A stretch of DNA of 38,412 nucleotides from Saccharofermentans sp. (GCA_024403695.1 JAKSRI010000026.1:1-38412), one strand, 5' to 3'. Numbered from the stretch's first letter, positions 1 through 5,880 are shown. Numbers and translations: made by a program. The notes: generated by a model not told the origin, from the letters alone.

Positions 1-27
1 GAAATGAGGGAAAAATATGGTTTATAA
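1..27 (+). CDS. C-terminal tail of an upstream gene, probably the ParE/RelE antitoxin
   Basis: An open frame enters from the left edge and ends at the TAA at 25-27; the visible residues are EMREKYGL. It overlaps the start of the toxin gene at 17 by 11 bases. Antitoxin genes of ParE/RelE modules normally lie directly upstream of the toxin with a short overlap, so this is inferred to be the antitoxin. Only eight residues are visible, so no family can be named. Confidence 0.5.
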   Translation, partial: EMREKYGL

Positions 28-331
28 GGTATTTGTCACTCAAAACGCTGAGGCGGATTTGGAGAGTTTTGTCAGATATCTAGCTGTAGATAAGTTAAGC
101 CCTCAGGCTGCTGTCAATGTTTTGGTTGATTATGAAGCCACTATTGAAGTATTGACGCGTGTCGCTGGAAGTTTGAGATTATGCTATAACTCCAAACTAT
201 CAGCGCTTGGATATCGAAGAATTAATTTTTTGAATCACAAATACTTCATGTTATATCGAATTGAAAATGATACAGTGTTTGTTGACAATATATATCACGC
301 TTCACAGGATTATGAGTATTTGATGGAATAA
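17..331 (+). CDS. RelE/ParE-family type II toxin
   Basis: A 104-residue basic-aromatic protein with the ParE/RelE layout: an N-terminal strand and helix (VTQNAEADLESFVRYL), a helical hairpin, then the strands around residues 65-95 containing GYRRINFLNHKYFMLYRI and the VDNIYHASQDYE ending typical of the family. These toxins either cleave mRNA on the ribosome (RelE) or poison gyrase (ParE); the sequence does not tell which. The start overlaps the end of the upstream frame, the usual translational coupling with its antitoxin. RBS-like AGGG lies at 7-10. The next gene begins 12 bases after the stop and may be co-transcribed. Confidence 0.85.
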   Translation: MVYKVFVTQNAEADLESFVRYLAVDKLSPQAAVNVLVDYEATIEVLTRVAGSLRLCYNSKLSALGYRRINFLNHKYFMLYRIENDTVFVDNIYHASQDYEYLME

Positions 332-343
332 GGAGGATAATAT

Positions 344-571
344 ATGATTTGTCCATTTTGCAATGAAGAAATGAAGAAGGGCCTCATCACTGGCGATGGA
401 AGACAGAAAGTTAGATGGGTGTCCGACGATGAGAGCATTGGCGTTCTCGAGAAGGCGTTCACAGAGAAGGGCACAATCGATGCGAAATATACCATGACAA
501 CGTTCAGTATCGACAGTTATTTCTGCAAGCATTGCAGGAAGATGATTTTTGATACAGATGTTAAGAAGTAA
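344..571 (+). CDS. Small zinc-ribbon protein (PF20097/DUF6487-like)
   Basis: A 75-residue protein starting MICPFCNEEMKKG with a CPFC knuckle at residues 3-6 and a second CKHC knuckle near residues 61-64, a complete four-cysteine zinc ribbon split by a beta-rich insert. The pattern matches the PF20097 family of small proteins common in Lachnospiraceae; the function of that family is unknown. A strong AGGAGG RBS (333-338) precedes the ATG. The 12-base gap suggests co-transcription with the ParE/RelE toxin, but a role in that module is not implied. Confidence 0.75.
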   Translation: MICPFCNEEMKKGLITGDGRQKVRWVSDDESIGVLEKAFTEKGTIDAKYTMTTFSIDSYFCKHCRKMIFDTDVKK

Positions 572-601
572 GTTGTTCAAGACAGCATACAGTAGCGATA
601 A

Positions 602-629
602 TTGAATATATAAACAATGGTGATATAAT
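602..629 (+). promoter_or_regulatory. Extended -10 promoter for antisense RNA of type I module 1
   Basis: TTGAAT at 602-607, a 16-base spacer and TATAAT at 624-629 preceded by TG at 621-622 (extended -10). Transcription would start near 636, just before the conserved element opposite the holin-like toxin gene. Confidence 0.6.
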
Positions 630-635
630 AAAAAC

Positions 636-716
636 AAGAGGAACTTCCGTAGACGGTTGTCCTATGGTATTAGTTAAATAACCGCGACCTTTGGACTGGG
701 GCGGTTATTTTTTGTT
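636..716 (+). ncRNA. Putative antitoxin RNA of a holin-like type I toxin-antitoxin locus (copy 1)
   Basis: A roughly 80-nt transcript is predicted from the promoter at 602-629 to the intrinsic terminator ending near 716. It contains a block (639-663, starting CAAGAGGAACTTCC and running through GACGGTTGTCCTAT) that recurs almost unchanged at 3122-3152, and its 3' end is antisense to the end of the minus-strand toxin ORF at 674-781. The arrangement, convergent transcripts overlapping at a shared hairpin, is that of Fst/TxpA-type and Hol-Tox type I modules. The RNA's activity is inferred from layout only. Confidence 0.6.
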
Positions 717-781
717 TTGCAGACAGAAACAATTAGCAACATAACAGTAAAAACTATCATTAGTAATTCATAATCAGTCAT
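674..781 (-). CDS. Putative holin-like toxin, type I TA (copy 1, C-terminally extended)
   Basis: A 35-residue peptide on the minus strand, beginning MTDYELLMIVFTVMLLIVSV, one hydrophobic helix followed by a basic tail. An ideal RBS, AAGGAGGTGAG, lies directly upstream (787-797 on the plus strand as its complement). The opening xxYExLMI and the single helix match the Hol-Tox family (PF16935). In copy 2 the ORF ends with KSKK just before the AACCGCC hairpin. Here the equivalent TAA is out of frame by one base, so the ORF runs through the hairpin and ends VAVI. That suggests a one-base indel, so the peptide may be altered or inactive. Confidence 0.65.
   Translation of the reverse strand: MTDYELLMIVFTVMLLIVSVCKTKNNRPSPKVAVI
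676..713. terminator. Bidirectional intrinsic terminator shared by toxin mRNA and antisense RNA (copy 1)
   Basis: Perfect 10-bp stem AAATAACCGC (676-685) with GCGGTTATTT (701-710) around a 15-base loop, followed by a T-rich run on the plus strand and flanked by A-rich sequence, so it can work in both directions. Confidence 0.75.
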
Positions 782-817
782 ACAACTCACCTCCTTTCTT
801 CATGTCAAAATGACAAG

Positions 818-836
818 TGTACCGACCGTCGGTACA
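818..836. promoter_or_regulatory. Nineteen-base palindrome between type I toxin and HTH-MNT gene
   Basis: TGTACCGAC (818-826) and GTCGGTACA (828-836) form a perfect 9-bp inverted repeat around one base. It lies between the divergent holin-like toxin and the HTH-MNT gene, so it is a plausible operator for either one. Confidence 0.55.
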
Positions 837-884
837 TTTGTCGGACAGCAAATCCCCACCCCTCACCAACTCCACCGACAACTG

Positions 885-914
885 TTGAAATAGTACCCGT
901 ACGGGTGCTATAAT
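885..914 (+). promoter_or_regulatory. Promoter of the HTH-MNT/HepT operon with internal palindromic operator
   Basis: TTGAAA at 885-890 and TATAAT at 909-914 are 18 bases apart. The spacer contains the perfect palindrome ACCCGTACGGGT (895-906), well placed for autorepression by the XRE domain of the first gene. The -10 box ends only six bases before the ATG at 921, so the predicted transcript starts at or next to the start codon. Confidence 0.75.
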
Positions 915-920
915 TCGAAT

Positions 921-1412
921 ATGAATAGCATTGGTGAAGTAATAAAAAAGGAAAGAAAGAAAATTGGGCTAACTCAGCAGGAGTTTGCTGCCCATTCTGG
1001 ACTCGGATATCGATTTGTCAAAGAACTCGAGCAGGGTAAACAGACTGTTCGAATGGATAAAGTGCAGCAAGCACTCGATTTTCTTGGACTTACAATTATT
1101 CCTCAATATGTAGATTATTCTCAAACCCACGAGAATACCCCGGTGGCTGTAATAATTCGACAGGCGGCCGAGATATGCAAAAAGCATGGGGTGAAGCATC
1201 TGTATTTATTTGGTTCGTACGCCAAAGGCACACAAACTCGATACAGCGATTTGGATTTTGCGATAAAGGGATTTAGTGGTGACTATTTTGAGTTGAAGGA
1301 TGAGCTGGACAATATTCGTACGTTGAAGGCTATAGATCTGGTAGAGTACGACAAAATTGCGAGTGATTTGTTTAAAAAGGAGATAGATACTTATGGAAGA
1401 AAAATTTATTAG
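921..1412 (+). CDS. XRE-family HTH fused to MNT nucleotidyltransferase (MntA-type antitoxin)
   Basis: The 163-residue protein starts with an XRE helix-turn-helix (residues 3-60: IKKERKKIGLTQQEFAAHSG...VKELEQGKQTV) and continues as a minimal nucleotidyltransferase. The signature GSx10DxD is complete: G98-S99 ... D110-L-D112. In type VII HEPN/MNT modules MntA transfers AMP to a tyrosine of the HepT RNase and so neutralises it; the fused HTH replaces a separate autoregulator. The gene overlaps the HepT gene by 20 bases. No RBS is present and the -10 box sits directly before the ATG, pointing to leaderless translation. Confidence 0.9.
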   Translation: MNSIGEVIKKERKKIGLTQQEFAAHSGLGYRFVKELEQGKQTVRMDKVQQALDFLGLTIIPQYVDYSQTHENTPVAVIIRQAAEICKKHGVKHLYLFGSYAKGTQTRYSDLDFAIKGFSGDYFELKDELDNIRTLKAIDLVEYDKIASDLFKKEIDTYGRKIY

Positions 1413-1809
1413 GAGATTTGAGTCATTTCAGAAGAGTCTGGACTCATTTGCAGGTGTAAGAAATAGAGATATTACGGATGATTTTGTATTGAGTGGAACA
1501 GTGCAAAAATTTACTATCACCTTCGATATTGCCTGGAAAGTAATGAAGGATATTTTAATTCAGCTATATGGTGTATCGGATTTTGCAACTGGTTCGCCAA
1601 GAGAAACACTTAAGAAATCAATGGCATGTAATATTATTAGTGAAGATACATGGATAGATATGATGAGTGATAGAAATCTTCTCTCACATGATTATGACGG
1701 AACAATAGTTAAAGAAAAAATAACGATAATTATAGGCCAGTATCTGCCTTTGTTAGAACGCTTTGCAGATAAAGCCAAGGAATTAATTGATAATTCTGCA
1801 AATTCATAA
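1393..1809 (+). CDS. HepT-type HEPN toxin / nucleotidyltransferase substrate-binding protein (HI0074 family)
   Basis: A 138-residue all-helical protein of the HI0074/HepT family. The HEPN signature RX4HXY is complete at residues 94-101: R94, H99 and Y101 in RNLLSHDY. R and H are the RNase residues, and Y101 is the one modified by the partner MNT enzyme in characterised type VII modules. It starts inside the end of the HTH-MNT gene (20-base overlap), with AAGGAG at 1377-1382 as RBS. A terminator follows at 1824-1850, closing a two-gene operon. Confidence 0.88.
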   Translation: MEEKFIRRFESFQKSLDSFAGVRNRDITDDFVLSGTVQKFTITFDIAWKVMKDILIQLYGVSDFATGSPRETLKKSMACNIISEDTWIDMMSDRNLLSHDYDGTIVKEKITIIIGQYLPLLERFADKAKELIDNSANS

Positions 1810-1823
1810 ATATGATTAGTAAA

Positions 1824-1850
1824 GCAACCGCGCATCGTGCGGTTGTTTTT
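1824..1850 (+). terminator. Intrinsic terminator after HepT gene
   Basis: CAACCGC (1825-1831) pairs with GCGGTTG (1839-1845), followed by TTTTT. Confidence 0.8.
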
Positions 1851-1904
1851 ATGCCTGGAATTCCACCTGTGTTCCTACGTGCATTCCCTCTGTCCCCACG
1901 AATG

Positions 1905-2011
1905 TCTCTATGGTAGGTACAACTATGGAGACAAAAAAGCCATAGATTCAATAAAAAGAACTACAAAATGATAAATTCGTCTCTATATGTGTCTCTACCC
2001 TAGGTACAGCT
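1905..2011. repeat. Two copies of a TAGGTAC promoter-region motif (S1, S1b) before the recombinase
   Basis: S1 begins TCTCTATGGTAGGTACAAC at 1905 and continues to ATAGATTCAA at about 1951. S1b, TCTCTACCCTAGGTACAGC, lies at 1993-2011. S1 also forms an imperfect inverted repeat with CTATGGAGAC (1923-1932). Close relatives occur at 35100 (before the VbhA-Fic pair) and, weaker, at 38312. The role may be an operator, a promoter or a recombination site; the sequence alone does not decide. Confidence 0.5.
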
Positions 2012-2063
2012 CAAGGGGAATCGGCACATAATTATTCCAATCACACAACAAAGGAGTAACAAT

Positions 2064-2660
2064 ATGTGCAACTACGGATACATTCGAGTGTCTACTCGAG
2101 AGCAGAATGAGGATCGACAGGTAATCGCCATCACGGAGGCCGGCGTCGAGCCGAATCACATCTATATCGACAAGCAGTCCGGCAAGGATTTCAACCGCCA
2201 GCAATACAAGCGGCTCTACAGAAAGATTCACGAGGGCGACACCCTGTTCGTGAAGAGCATCGACCGCCTCGGCCGCAACTACGATGAGATTCTAGAGCAG
2301 TGGCGCATGCTTACCAAAGAGAAAGGCATCAATATCGTGGTGCTGGATATGCCACTGCTGGACACCCGTAACAACAAAGACCTGACAGGCACTCTCATCG
2401 CGGATATCGTCCTGCAGCTGCTGTCCTATGTGGCCCAGACCGAGAGGGAGTTCATACGCCAAAGGCAGGCGGAGGGCATCGCTGCGGCCAAGCTGCGCGG
2501 GGTAATCTTCGGCAGGCGCCCGAAAGCGATTCCGCCAGAGTTCCCGTCCATCTACGAGAGGTGGTCCGCCCACGAAATCTCCGCGCGGGAGGCAGGCCGA
2601 ACCCTAGGCGTGGCGCACAAGACTTTCATTAAGTGGGCGCGGGCGGCTACACTGATATAG
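2064..2660 (+). CDS. Serine recombinase of the resolvase/invertase family
   Basis: A 198-residue protein with the resolvase N-terminal catalytic domain: YIRVSTREQ with nucleophile S10, YIDKQSG, then DRLGRN in the helix that carries catalytic arginines, and REFIRQRQAEGIAAAK (E helix). A C-terminal helix-turn-helix follows (ISAREAGRTLGVAHKTFIKWAR). Length is normal for small resolvases, too short for a large serine integrase. RBS AAGGAG precedes the ATG. The gene is visibly richer in G+C than both neighbours, pointing to recent transfer. Two TAGGTAC motifs sit in its upstream region. Possible roles are dimer resolution or inversion. Confidence 0.9.
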   Translation: MCNYGYIRVSTREQNEDRQVIAITEAGVEPNHIYIDKQSGKDFNRQQYKRLYRKIHEGDTLFVKSIDRLGRNYDEILEQWRMLTKEKGINIVVLDMPLLDTRNNKDLTGTLIADIVLQLLSYVAQTEREFIRQRQAEGIAAAKLRGVIFGRRPKAIPPEFPSIYERWSAHEISAREAGRTLGVAHKTFIKWARAATLI

Positions 2661-2706
2661 AACGAACAAACACACCATCGGGTGTAATCGAGAAAGAGGT
2701 TTATAT

Positions 2707-3105
2707 ATGAGAATGTGTGAATTGAGAACAGATGGATTGTATTGTTATATCGATTATAGTGAAGAGCTTATCCATAATTCTGCGCTTAGATTCTATAGCG
2801 ACGGAAGGCTCGTTCAAGCTACGGTTGCTCAAATGGAAAATGACTCAGGATTTTTCCCAAAGCCAGACTGGTTTAATATCGATTCAGCCTATGGAAAACA
2901 AAGTAACGGAAGGTATGTGTTAGACGGTAATAACATCAGCTTTAGGGACACTTCTATAGCAGGTACTGTGGACTATCGAGGCGTTGTTAATGAGAACTGT
3001 CTTATGTTGTCGTCATACTCCCATATTAATGGCCACAAAGAAACAGATATAAAATTTGTATTCTATCCATTTTGGGAGCTTGATGACTGGAAGGAACTCT
3101 ATTAA
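2707..3105 (+). CDS. Hypothetical protein, 132 aa
   Basis: I do not recognise the family. The 132-residue protein has no signal peptide or membrane helix, is rich in aromatic residues, and alternates short strands (GLYCYIDYS, LRFYSDGRLVQATV, GRYVLDGNNISFRD, IKFVFYPFWELDDW), suggesting a small beta-sandwich or lipocalin-like fold. AGAGG at 2694-2698 serves as RBS. Codon use is AT-rich like the island and unlike the recombinase just upstream. The antisense RNA of the second type I module begins a few bases after the stop codon. Confidence 0.6.
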   Translation: MRMCELRTDGLYCYIDYSEELIHNSALRFYSDGRLVQATVAQMENDSGFFPKPDWFNIDSAYGKQSNGRYVLDGNNISFRDTSIAGTVDYRGVVNENCLMLSSYSHINGHKETDIKFVFYPFWELDDWKELY

Positions 3106-3116
3106 GTGGTGCCATA

Positions 3117-3204
3117 AAAAACAAGAGGAACTTCCCTAGACGGTTGTCCTATATAAGATTACAGAAAGTAACCGTGCTTTGGACGAGGGCGGTTACTTTT
3201 TTGA
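3117..3204 (+). ncRNA. Putative antitoxin RNA of holin-like type I locus (copy 2)
   Basis: The block from 3119 (AACAAGAGGAACTTCC, then GACGGTTGTCCTAT) matches copy 1 at 637-663 nearly base for base, and ends in the GTAACCG/CGGTTAC terminator at 3168-3204. It converges on the minus-strand toxin at 3193-3264. The promoter is less clear than in copy 1: TG-x-CATAAA at 3111-3119 could be an extended -10. Copy 2 may therefore be expressed more weakly, or partly by read-through from the gene upstream. Confidence 0.5.
3168..3204. terminator. Bidirectional terminator of type I locus copy 2
   Basis: GTAACCG (3168-3174) pairs with CGGTTAC (3190-3196), followed by TTTTTT; the minus-strand toxin stop codon lies in the 3' arm. 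Confidence 0.7.
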
Positions 3205-3264
3205 TTTACCAGTTAATGTAAATATAAATATCAATATGATCATTAGAATCTCATAGTTACTCAT
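3193..3264 (-). CDS. Putative holin-like toxin, type I TA (copy 2)
   Basis: A 23-residue minus-strand peptide beginning MSNYEILMIILIFIF and ending TGKSKK: one hydrophobic helix and a lysine tail, the Hol-Tox arrangement. Its RBS, AGAGGAGGTGA, is excellent. The stop codon falls exactly at the start of the AACCGCC hairpin, as expected for this family, so this copy looks intact. It is unusually short (relatives have about 30-40 residues). Membrane insertion and depolarisation would be the expected toxic effect, and the convergent RNA at 3117-3204 the antidote. Identification rests on layout and peptide character, not on a search. Confidence 0.62.
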   Translation of the reverse strand: MSNYEILMIILIFIFTLTGKSKK

Positions 3265-3280
3265 GTAAATCACCTCCTCT

Positions 3281-3294
3281 CATATGCGCATATG
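3281..3294. promoter_or_regulatory. Palindrome upstream of holin-like toxin 2
   Basis: CATATGCGCATATG is a perfect 14-bp palindrome directly upstream of the toxin RBS. In the mRNA it would be a leader hairpin, in DNA a possible operator. The rest of the gap up to the lipoprotein gene at 3478 holds no further ORF that I can support. Confidence 0.45.
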
Positions 3295-3477
3295 GAAGAA
3301 TTCATATTCAGCTGACACTTTTAGGTGATTTTGTTTGCTTAACAAGGTAAACATTTTGTAAATAAGTGCACTTTGTTCCCCACCAACATTTTTAAGAGTT
3401 CTATAATGTAAACGCATCAAAAAAGCACAGAATCACACTGGGGCGAATTGTGCACTTTATTACACAGGAGGGTACGT

Positions 3478-3978
3478 ATGAAAAAAATCATATCTATTGT
3501 TTTGATTGTATCTATGTTGTTTGCATTATGTGGCTGTGGGGATGAGTCTTCAGCAAATGACTCATCAAGTAAGTCTGACGAGCAAACAAAAGTTGAGTTG
3601 ACTGTTGATAACGTAGAAGAGTATTTGGAGATTAATTGTGAATATGTAAATGCTACACGAGAACAGAATGTTGTTGGACAGTGGCTCAAAGAATCAGATA
3701 TTAAAATCGAAACTTATGCTATAACATCTGGTTCTTTTGAAAACGTAGAAATTACTTTACGATTTGATTTGTCTTCTAGTGACAAAGATGAAAACTATCA
3801 CGTTCAGGGAAATGAGAGTTTGCATACACTTGAATCAAAGTTTAAGGTTAAGGCAAATGGAGATCATGATGAAGTTATTGGACGAATGAGATGTTTCAGC
3901 TATATCAACCTGGATGTTAAAAGCGGAAATGCTCCTTATGAGATTGTTAGTGTATCAGGTACTTTTGTTAAAAATTAA
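3478..3978 (+). CDS. Lipoprotein, function unknown
   Basis: A 166-residue protein with a classical lipoprotein signal: KKIISIVLIVSMLFALCGC, with lipobox LCGC cysteine at about residue 20, then a Ser/Asp/Glu-rich linker. The mature part (DNVEEYLEINCEYVNATREQN... VEITLRFDLSSSD ... VSVSGTFVKN) is beta-rich and resembles small Lachnospiraceae lipoproteins of unknown role. The ATG at 3478 is chosen because AGGAGGG lies at 3466-3472; an upstream in-frame start at 3448 has no RBS. A second lipoprotein follows after 43 bases and is probably co-transcribed. Confidence 0.75.
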   Translation: MKKIISIVLIVSMLFALCGCGDESSANDSSSKSDEQTKVELTVDNVEEYLEINCEYVNATREQNVVGQWLKESDIKIETYAITSGSFENVEITLRFDLSSSDKDENYHVQGNESLHTLESKFKVKANGDHDEVIGRMRCFSYINLDVKSGNAPYEIVSVSGTFVKN

Positions 3979-4021
3979 TGATTCGTATTTGTGTTTGTGT
4001 ATCTAAAAGGAGTGACTAAAT

Positions 4022-4744
4022 ATGAAAAAACTAATAGCTGTATTGTTAGTGTTTGTTTTGATATTTTCTTTTGTGGGTTGTGGTAAAAAGGAAATTAGCA
4101 ATGAAAGCCCAGAAACTACTGTGGAGACAACCTTATCCAAAGAACAAATTATTGATCAAGCTACTACACTCAGTATTTCATCATTTATAAGCAAAGCAAA
4201 TAATAATATTGTTGATGCGGAAAAACAGTATGAGGGTAATTACTATACTGTAACAGGATATATTTATAGCATAGGCAAAGGAAGTGTTATGCTTTCTGCG
4301 CCTGGTGTGACTGAGTCTATTTATGTATATTTAAGCGAAGATGATATATCAGGGCTAAATCAGAATCAGTTTATTACCGTGGTTGGACAGATGACATCTG
4401 TTTCAGAGAAAAAATTAGAAAATGCATATTTGGTAGATAAGAATTTTACCATATCAGCAAAAGTAGAAATAATAATTTCATTTGGTGATAGGAATAGTAC
4501 TAGTTTCTTTGGTGAGCTAATATCGAGAACGTATAATTGCCGTATTCAGTTCTTGGAACATGAGTTGGCTAGCAGATATATTAGTTCAGAGAAATCAAAA
4601 GTTAAATATGGACTAAACGGAGTAAATTATAAAGAAGGAGATAACATTACTATTTCCGGAAAAGCTTATTACAAGGGCTGGGATAGCTCGCTTAAAGTGG
4701 GCATTATTGAATTTAGTGTTTCCCCTACAATAACAGCAAATTAA
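4022..4744 (+). CDS. Lipoprotein with OB-fold (tRNA_anti-like) domain
   Basis: A 240-residue protein with lipoprotein signal (KKLIAVLLVFVLIFSFVGC, lipobox VGC) and a threonine/glutamate-rich linker. Residues about 50-145 carry an OB-fold of the tRNA_anti-like type (PF12869): ANNNIVDAEKQYEGNYYTV-TGYI, then VYLSEDDISGLNQNQFITVVGQ. The pattern of DAE-KYKGK-V-TG-V is the family hallmark. A second, similar beta segment (GVNYKEGDNITISGKAYYKGW) is near the C-terminus. Such domains occur in exported proteins of unknown function. RBS AAGGAG at 4007-4012. A palindromic terminator follows at 4759. Confidence 0.78.
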   Translation: MKKLIAVLLVFVLIFSFVGCGKKEISNESPETTVETTLSKEQIIDQATTLSISSFISKANNNIVDAEKQYEGNYYTVTGYIYSIGKGSVMLSAPGVTESIYVYLSEDDISGLNQNQFITVVGQMTSVSEKKLENAYLVDKNFTISAKVEIIISFGDRNSTSFFGELISRTYNCRIQFLEHELASRYISSEKSKVKYGLNGVNYKEGDNITISGKAYYKGWDSSLKVGIIEFSVSPTITAN

Positions 4745-4758
4745 TTAATGCTCTATAG

Positions 4759-4808
4759 AAGGTGCCAGGTCAGTGTGACAAATAAGTTCACATTTACCTG
4801 GCATTTTT
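4759..4808. repeat. REP-like palindrome 1, also acting as terminator
   Basis: TGCCAGGT (4763-4770) pairs with ACCTGGCA (4796-4803), with an inner GTGTGACAAAT/GTTCACAT segment and a T-run. It belongs to the recurrent GGTGTCAGG...CCTGACACC family found at least nine times in the window. Confidence 0.75.
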
Positions 4809-4829
4809 AATTGCATGAGTATAAAAAAA

Positions 4830-4894
4830 TTCGCACGAAAAACAATTCCTATAGATGGAAGGTTAGTTGAATGACCTTTACGAATATTTATAGG
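4830..4894 (+). promoter_or_regulatory. 25-bp motif plus leader inverted repeat upstream of the 61-aa gene
   Basis: The motif starts TTCGCACGAAAAACA at 4830 and ends CTATAG at 4854; the same motif, same length, occurs at 5104 and 5797. It merges into an inverted repeat: CCTATA (4848-4853) with TATAGG (4889-4894), enclosing AAGGT (4859-4863)/ACCTT (4874-4878). The 3' arm runs into the RBS AGGAGGT, so the structure could mask translation start. Confidence 0.5.
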
Positions 4895-4905
4895 AGGTAA
4901 CTTAT

Positions 4906-5091
4906 ATGGGAAAAGTTACGAATTATCATGTATCACGGTTCAGTTTAGCGGCGGTTGTGGACACTATCAAAGAGTATTGTCCGGACAAGAAAACATTGGC
5001 GATGTTGCTAATCTTCTGCCTGGCAGTGTGGGATGACATCGACATCATTCGCGAGTCGGATGAGAAGTCAGAAGAAGAATCAGCAAAGTAA
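4906..5091 (+). CDS. Small single-pass membrane protein, 61 aa
   Basis: No family recognised. The 61-residue product has a polar N-terminus, one likely membrane helix around residues 28-48 (KKTLAMLLIFCLAVWDDIDII) and an acidic tail (SDEKSEEESAK). A strong AGGAGGT RBS lies at 4892-4898, directly after the 3' arm of the leader inverted repeat. It has its own leader and is followed by another copy of the 25-bp motif, so it is probably an independent unit. The architecture is compatible with a small toxin, a holin-like peptide or a membrane-protein modulator; none of these is shown. Confidence 0.6.
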   Translation: MGKVTNYHVSRFSLAAVVDTIKEYCPDKKTLAMLLIFCLAVWDDIDIIRESDEKSEEESAK

Positions 5092-5103
5092 GCTGAATGC
5101 AAA

Positions 5104-5156
5104 TTCGCACAAAAAACAATTTCTATAGTGAGGAGGTTATGCTCCCTCCTCACTAT
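5104..5156 (+). promoter_or_regulatory. 25-bp motif (copy 2) fused to a 12-bp hairpin
   Basis: The motif spans 5104-5128 (TTCGCACAAAAAACA ... CTATAG). It overlaps a perfect hairpin: ATAGTGAGGAGG (5125-5136) and CCTCCTCACTAT (5145-5156) around an 8-base loop. Without a long T-run the hairpin is more likely a leader or attenuator than a terminator. The RBS GAAAGGAAG of the next gene follows. Confidence 0.5.
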
Positions 5157-5178
5157 TAATTTGAAAGGAAGTAATTTT

Positions 5179-5796
5179 ATGAGTGAGCAAAAAACAAATT
5201 TTAAGAGGTGGATTGGTAAGGCGGCGCTAGTTTCTTTTTATTGCTATGGAATTGTGGCATTGTTTGCGCTTGTATCCATGATTATGTATGGGGTAGGTGT
5301 ATACAAAGTTTATCATCATCCTATAACTAAGGAAGCGGTGCTGAAGGTGATTGATGAATCGGATATCGAAGTAACGACATCAGATACCAGCAAAGATGGT
5401 GAATGGATTATCTTCAATAACAAGAACGGTCCGTATAATTTGGCAGGAAGATATCAGGTCTTTGACAACAGTTGGGATGCGGAGATTCTCTATAATGAGA
5501 TCTATCTTGAGGTGCGAAAGCTACATGCTCAGGAAGAAGTAGAGGATTATGAGTTTGTATCACGTATAAACTGTAATTTGTTTGAAGTAACTACATCCAA
5601 GGCATATTCAACGTGCTATCAGAAAGATAATGTTGTTTTCTTTATCACGGTGAATGTTGATGAGGGAAAGCTTCCAGATGAGGTGGTAAAGAGGGTTGAT
5701 TCAATCCTGAAGAGTATAGATTATCCAACGAAAGATTATCTAGAGTATATGGCAATTCGCTTTAACAGTAATAATCATAGGTTTGGCGTCCTGTAA
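5179..5796 (+). CDS. Membrane-anchored protein of unknown function, 205 aa
   Basis: No family recognised. Residues 13-40 (AALVSFYCYGIVALFALVSMIMYGVGV) form a long membrane helix; the rest is an extracytoplasmic alpha/beta domain of about 150 residues (EAVLKVIDESDIEVTTSDTSKDGEW, NSWDAEILYNEIYLEVRKLHAQEEV, VVFFITVNVDEGKLPDEVVKRVDSILKSI). Start chosen at 5179 (MSEQKTNFKRW) because AAAGGAAG lies at 5164-5171; an upstream in-frame start at 5128 would lie in the leader hairpin. The 25-bp motif of the next unit begins one base after the stop. Confidence 0.65.
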   Translation: MSEQKTNFKRWIGKAALVSFYCYGIVALFALVSMIMYGVGVYKVYHHPITKEAVLKVIDESDIEVTTSDTSKDGEWIIFNNKNGPYNLAGRYQVFDNSWDAEILYNEIYLEVRKLHAQEEVEDYEFVSRINCNLFEVTTSKAYSTCYQKDNVVFFITVNVDEGKLPDEVVKRVDSILKSIDYPTKDYLEYMAIRFNSNNHRFGVL

Positions 5797-5873
5797 TTCG
5801 CACCAAAATCACATCCTATAGTAGAGAGACATAGACCTAACTAGTCGAATCTCTACTCTATAGGAAAGGAGGA
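5797..5873 (+). promoter_or_regulatory. 25-bp motif (copy 3) with long leader inverted repeat over the RBS
   Basis: The motif spans 5797-5821 (TTCGCACCAAAATCA ... CTATAG). It overlaps the inverted repeat TCCTATAGTAGAGA (5814-5827) / TCTCTACTCTATAGGA (5850-5865), which pairs with a two-base bulge. The 3' arm covers the first bases of AGGAAAGGAGG (5863-5873), the RBS of the 72-aa gene. Confidence 0.55.
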
Positions 5874-5880
5874 CTTGCAT

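Noticed and set aside
302..637. Minus-strand ORF of 111 aa opposite the zinc-ribbon gene
   Set aside because: Mirror frame of two well-supported plus-strand genes, no RBS.
1861..2063. Palindromes before the recombinase as tRNA-like or att core
   Set aside because: No cloverleaf can be drawn and no tRNA gene end is present; only the TAGGTAC repeats remain as a signal.
4845..5156. Short hairpins as possible CRISPR repeats
   Set aside because: Only three copies, spaced by genes of unequal length, no spacer array and no cas gene.
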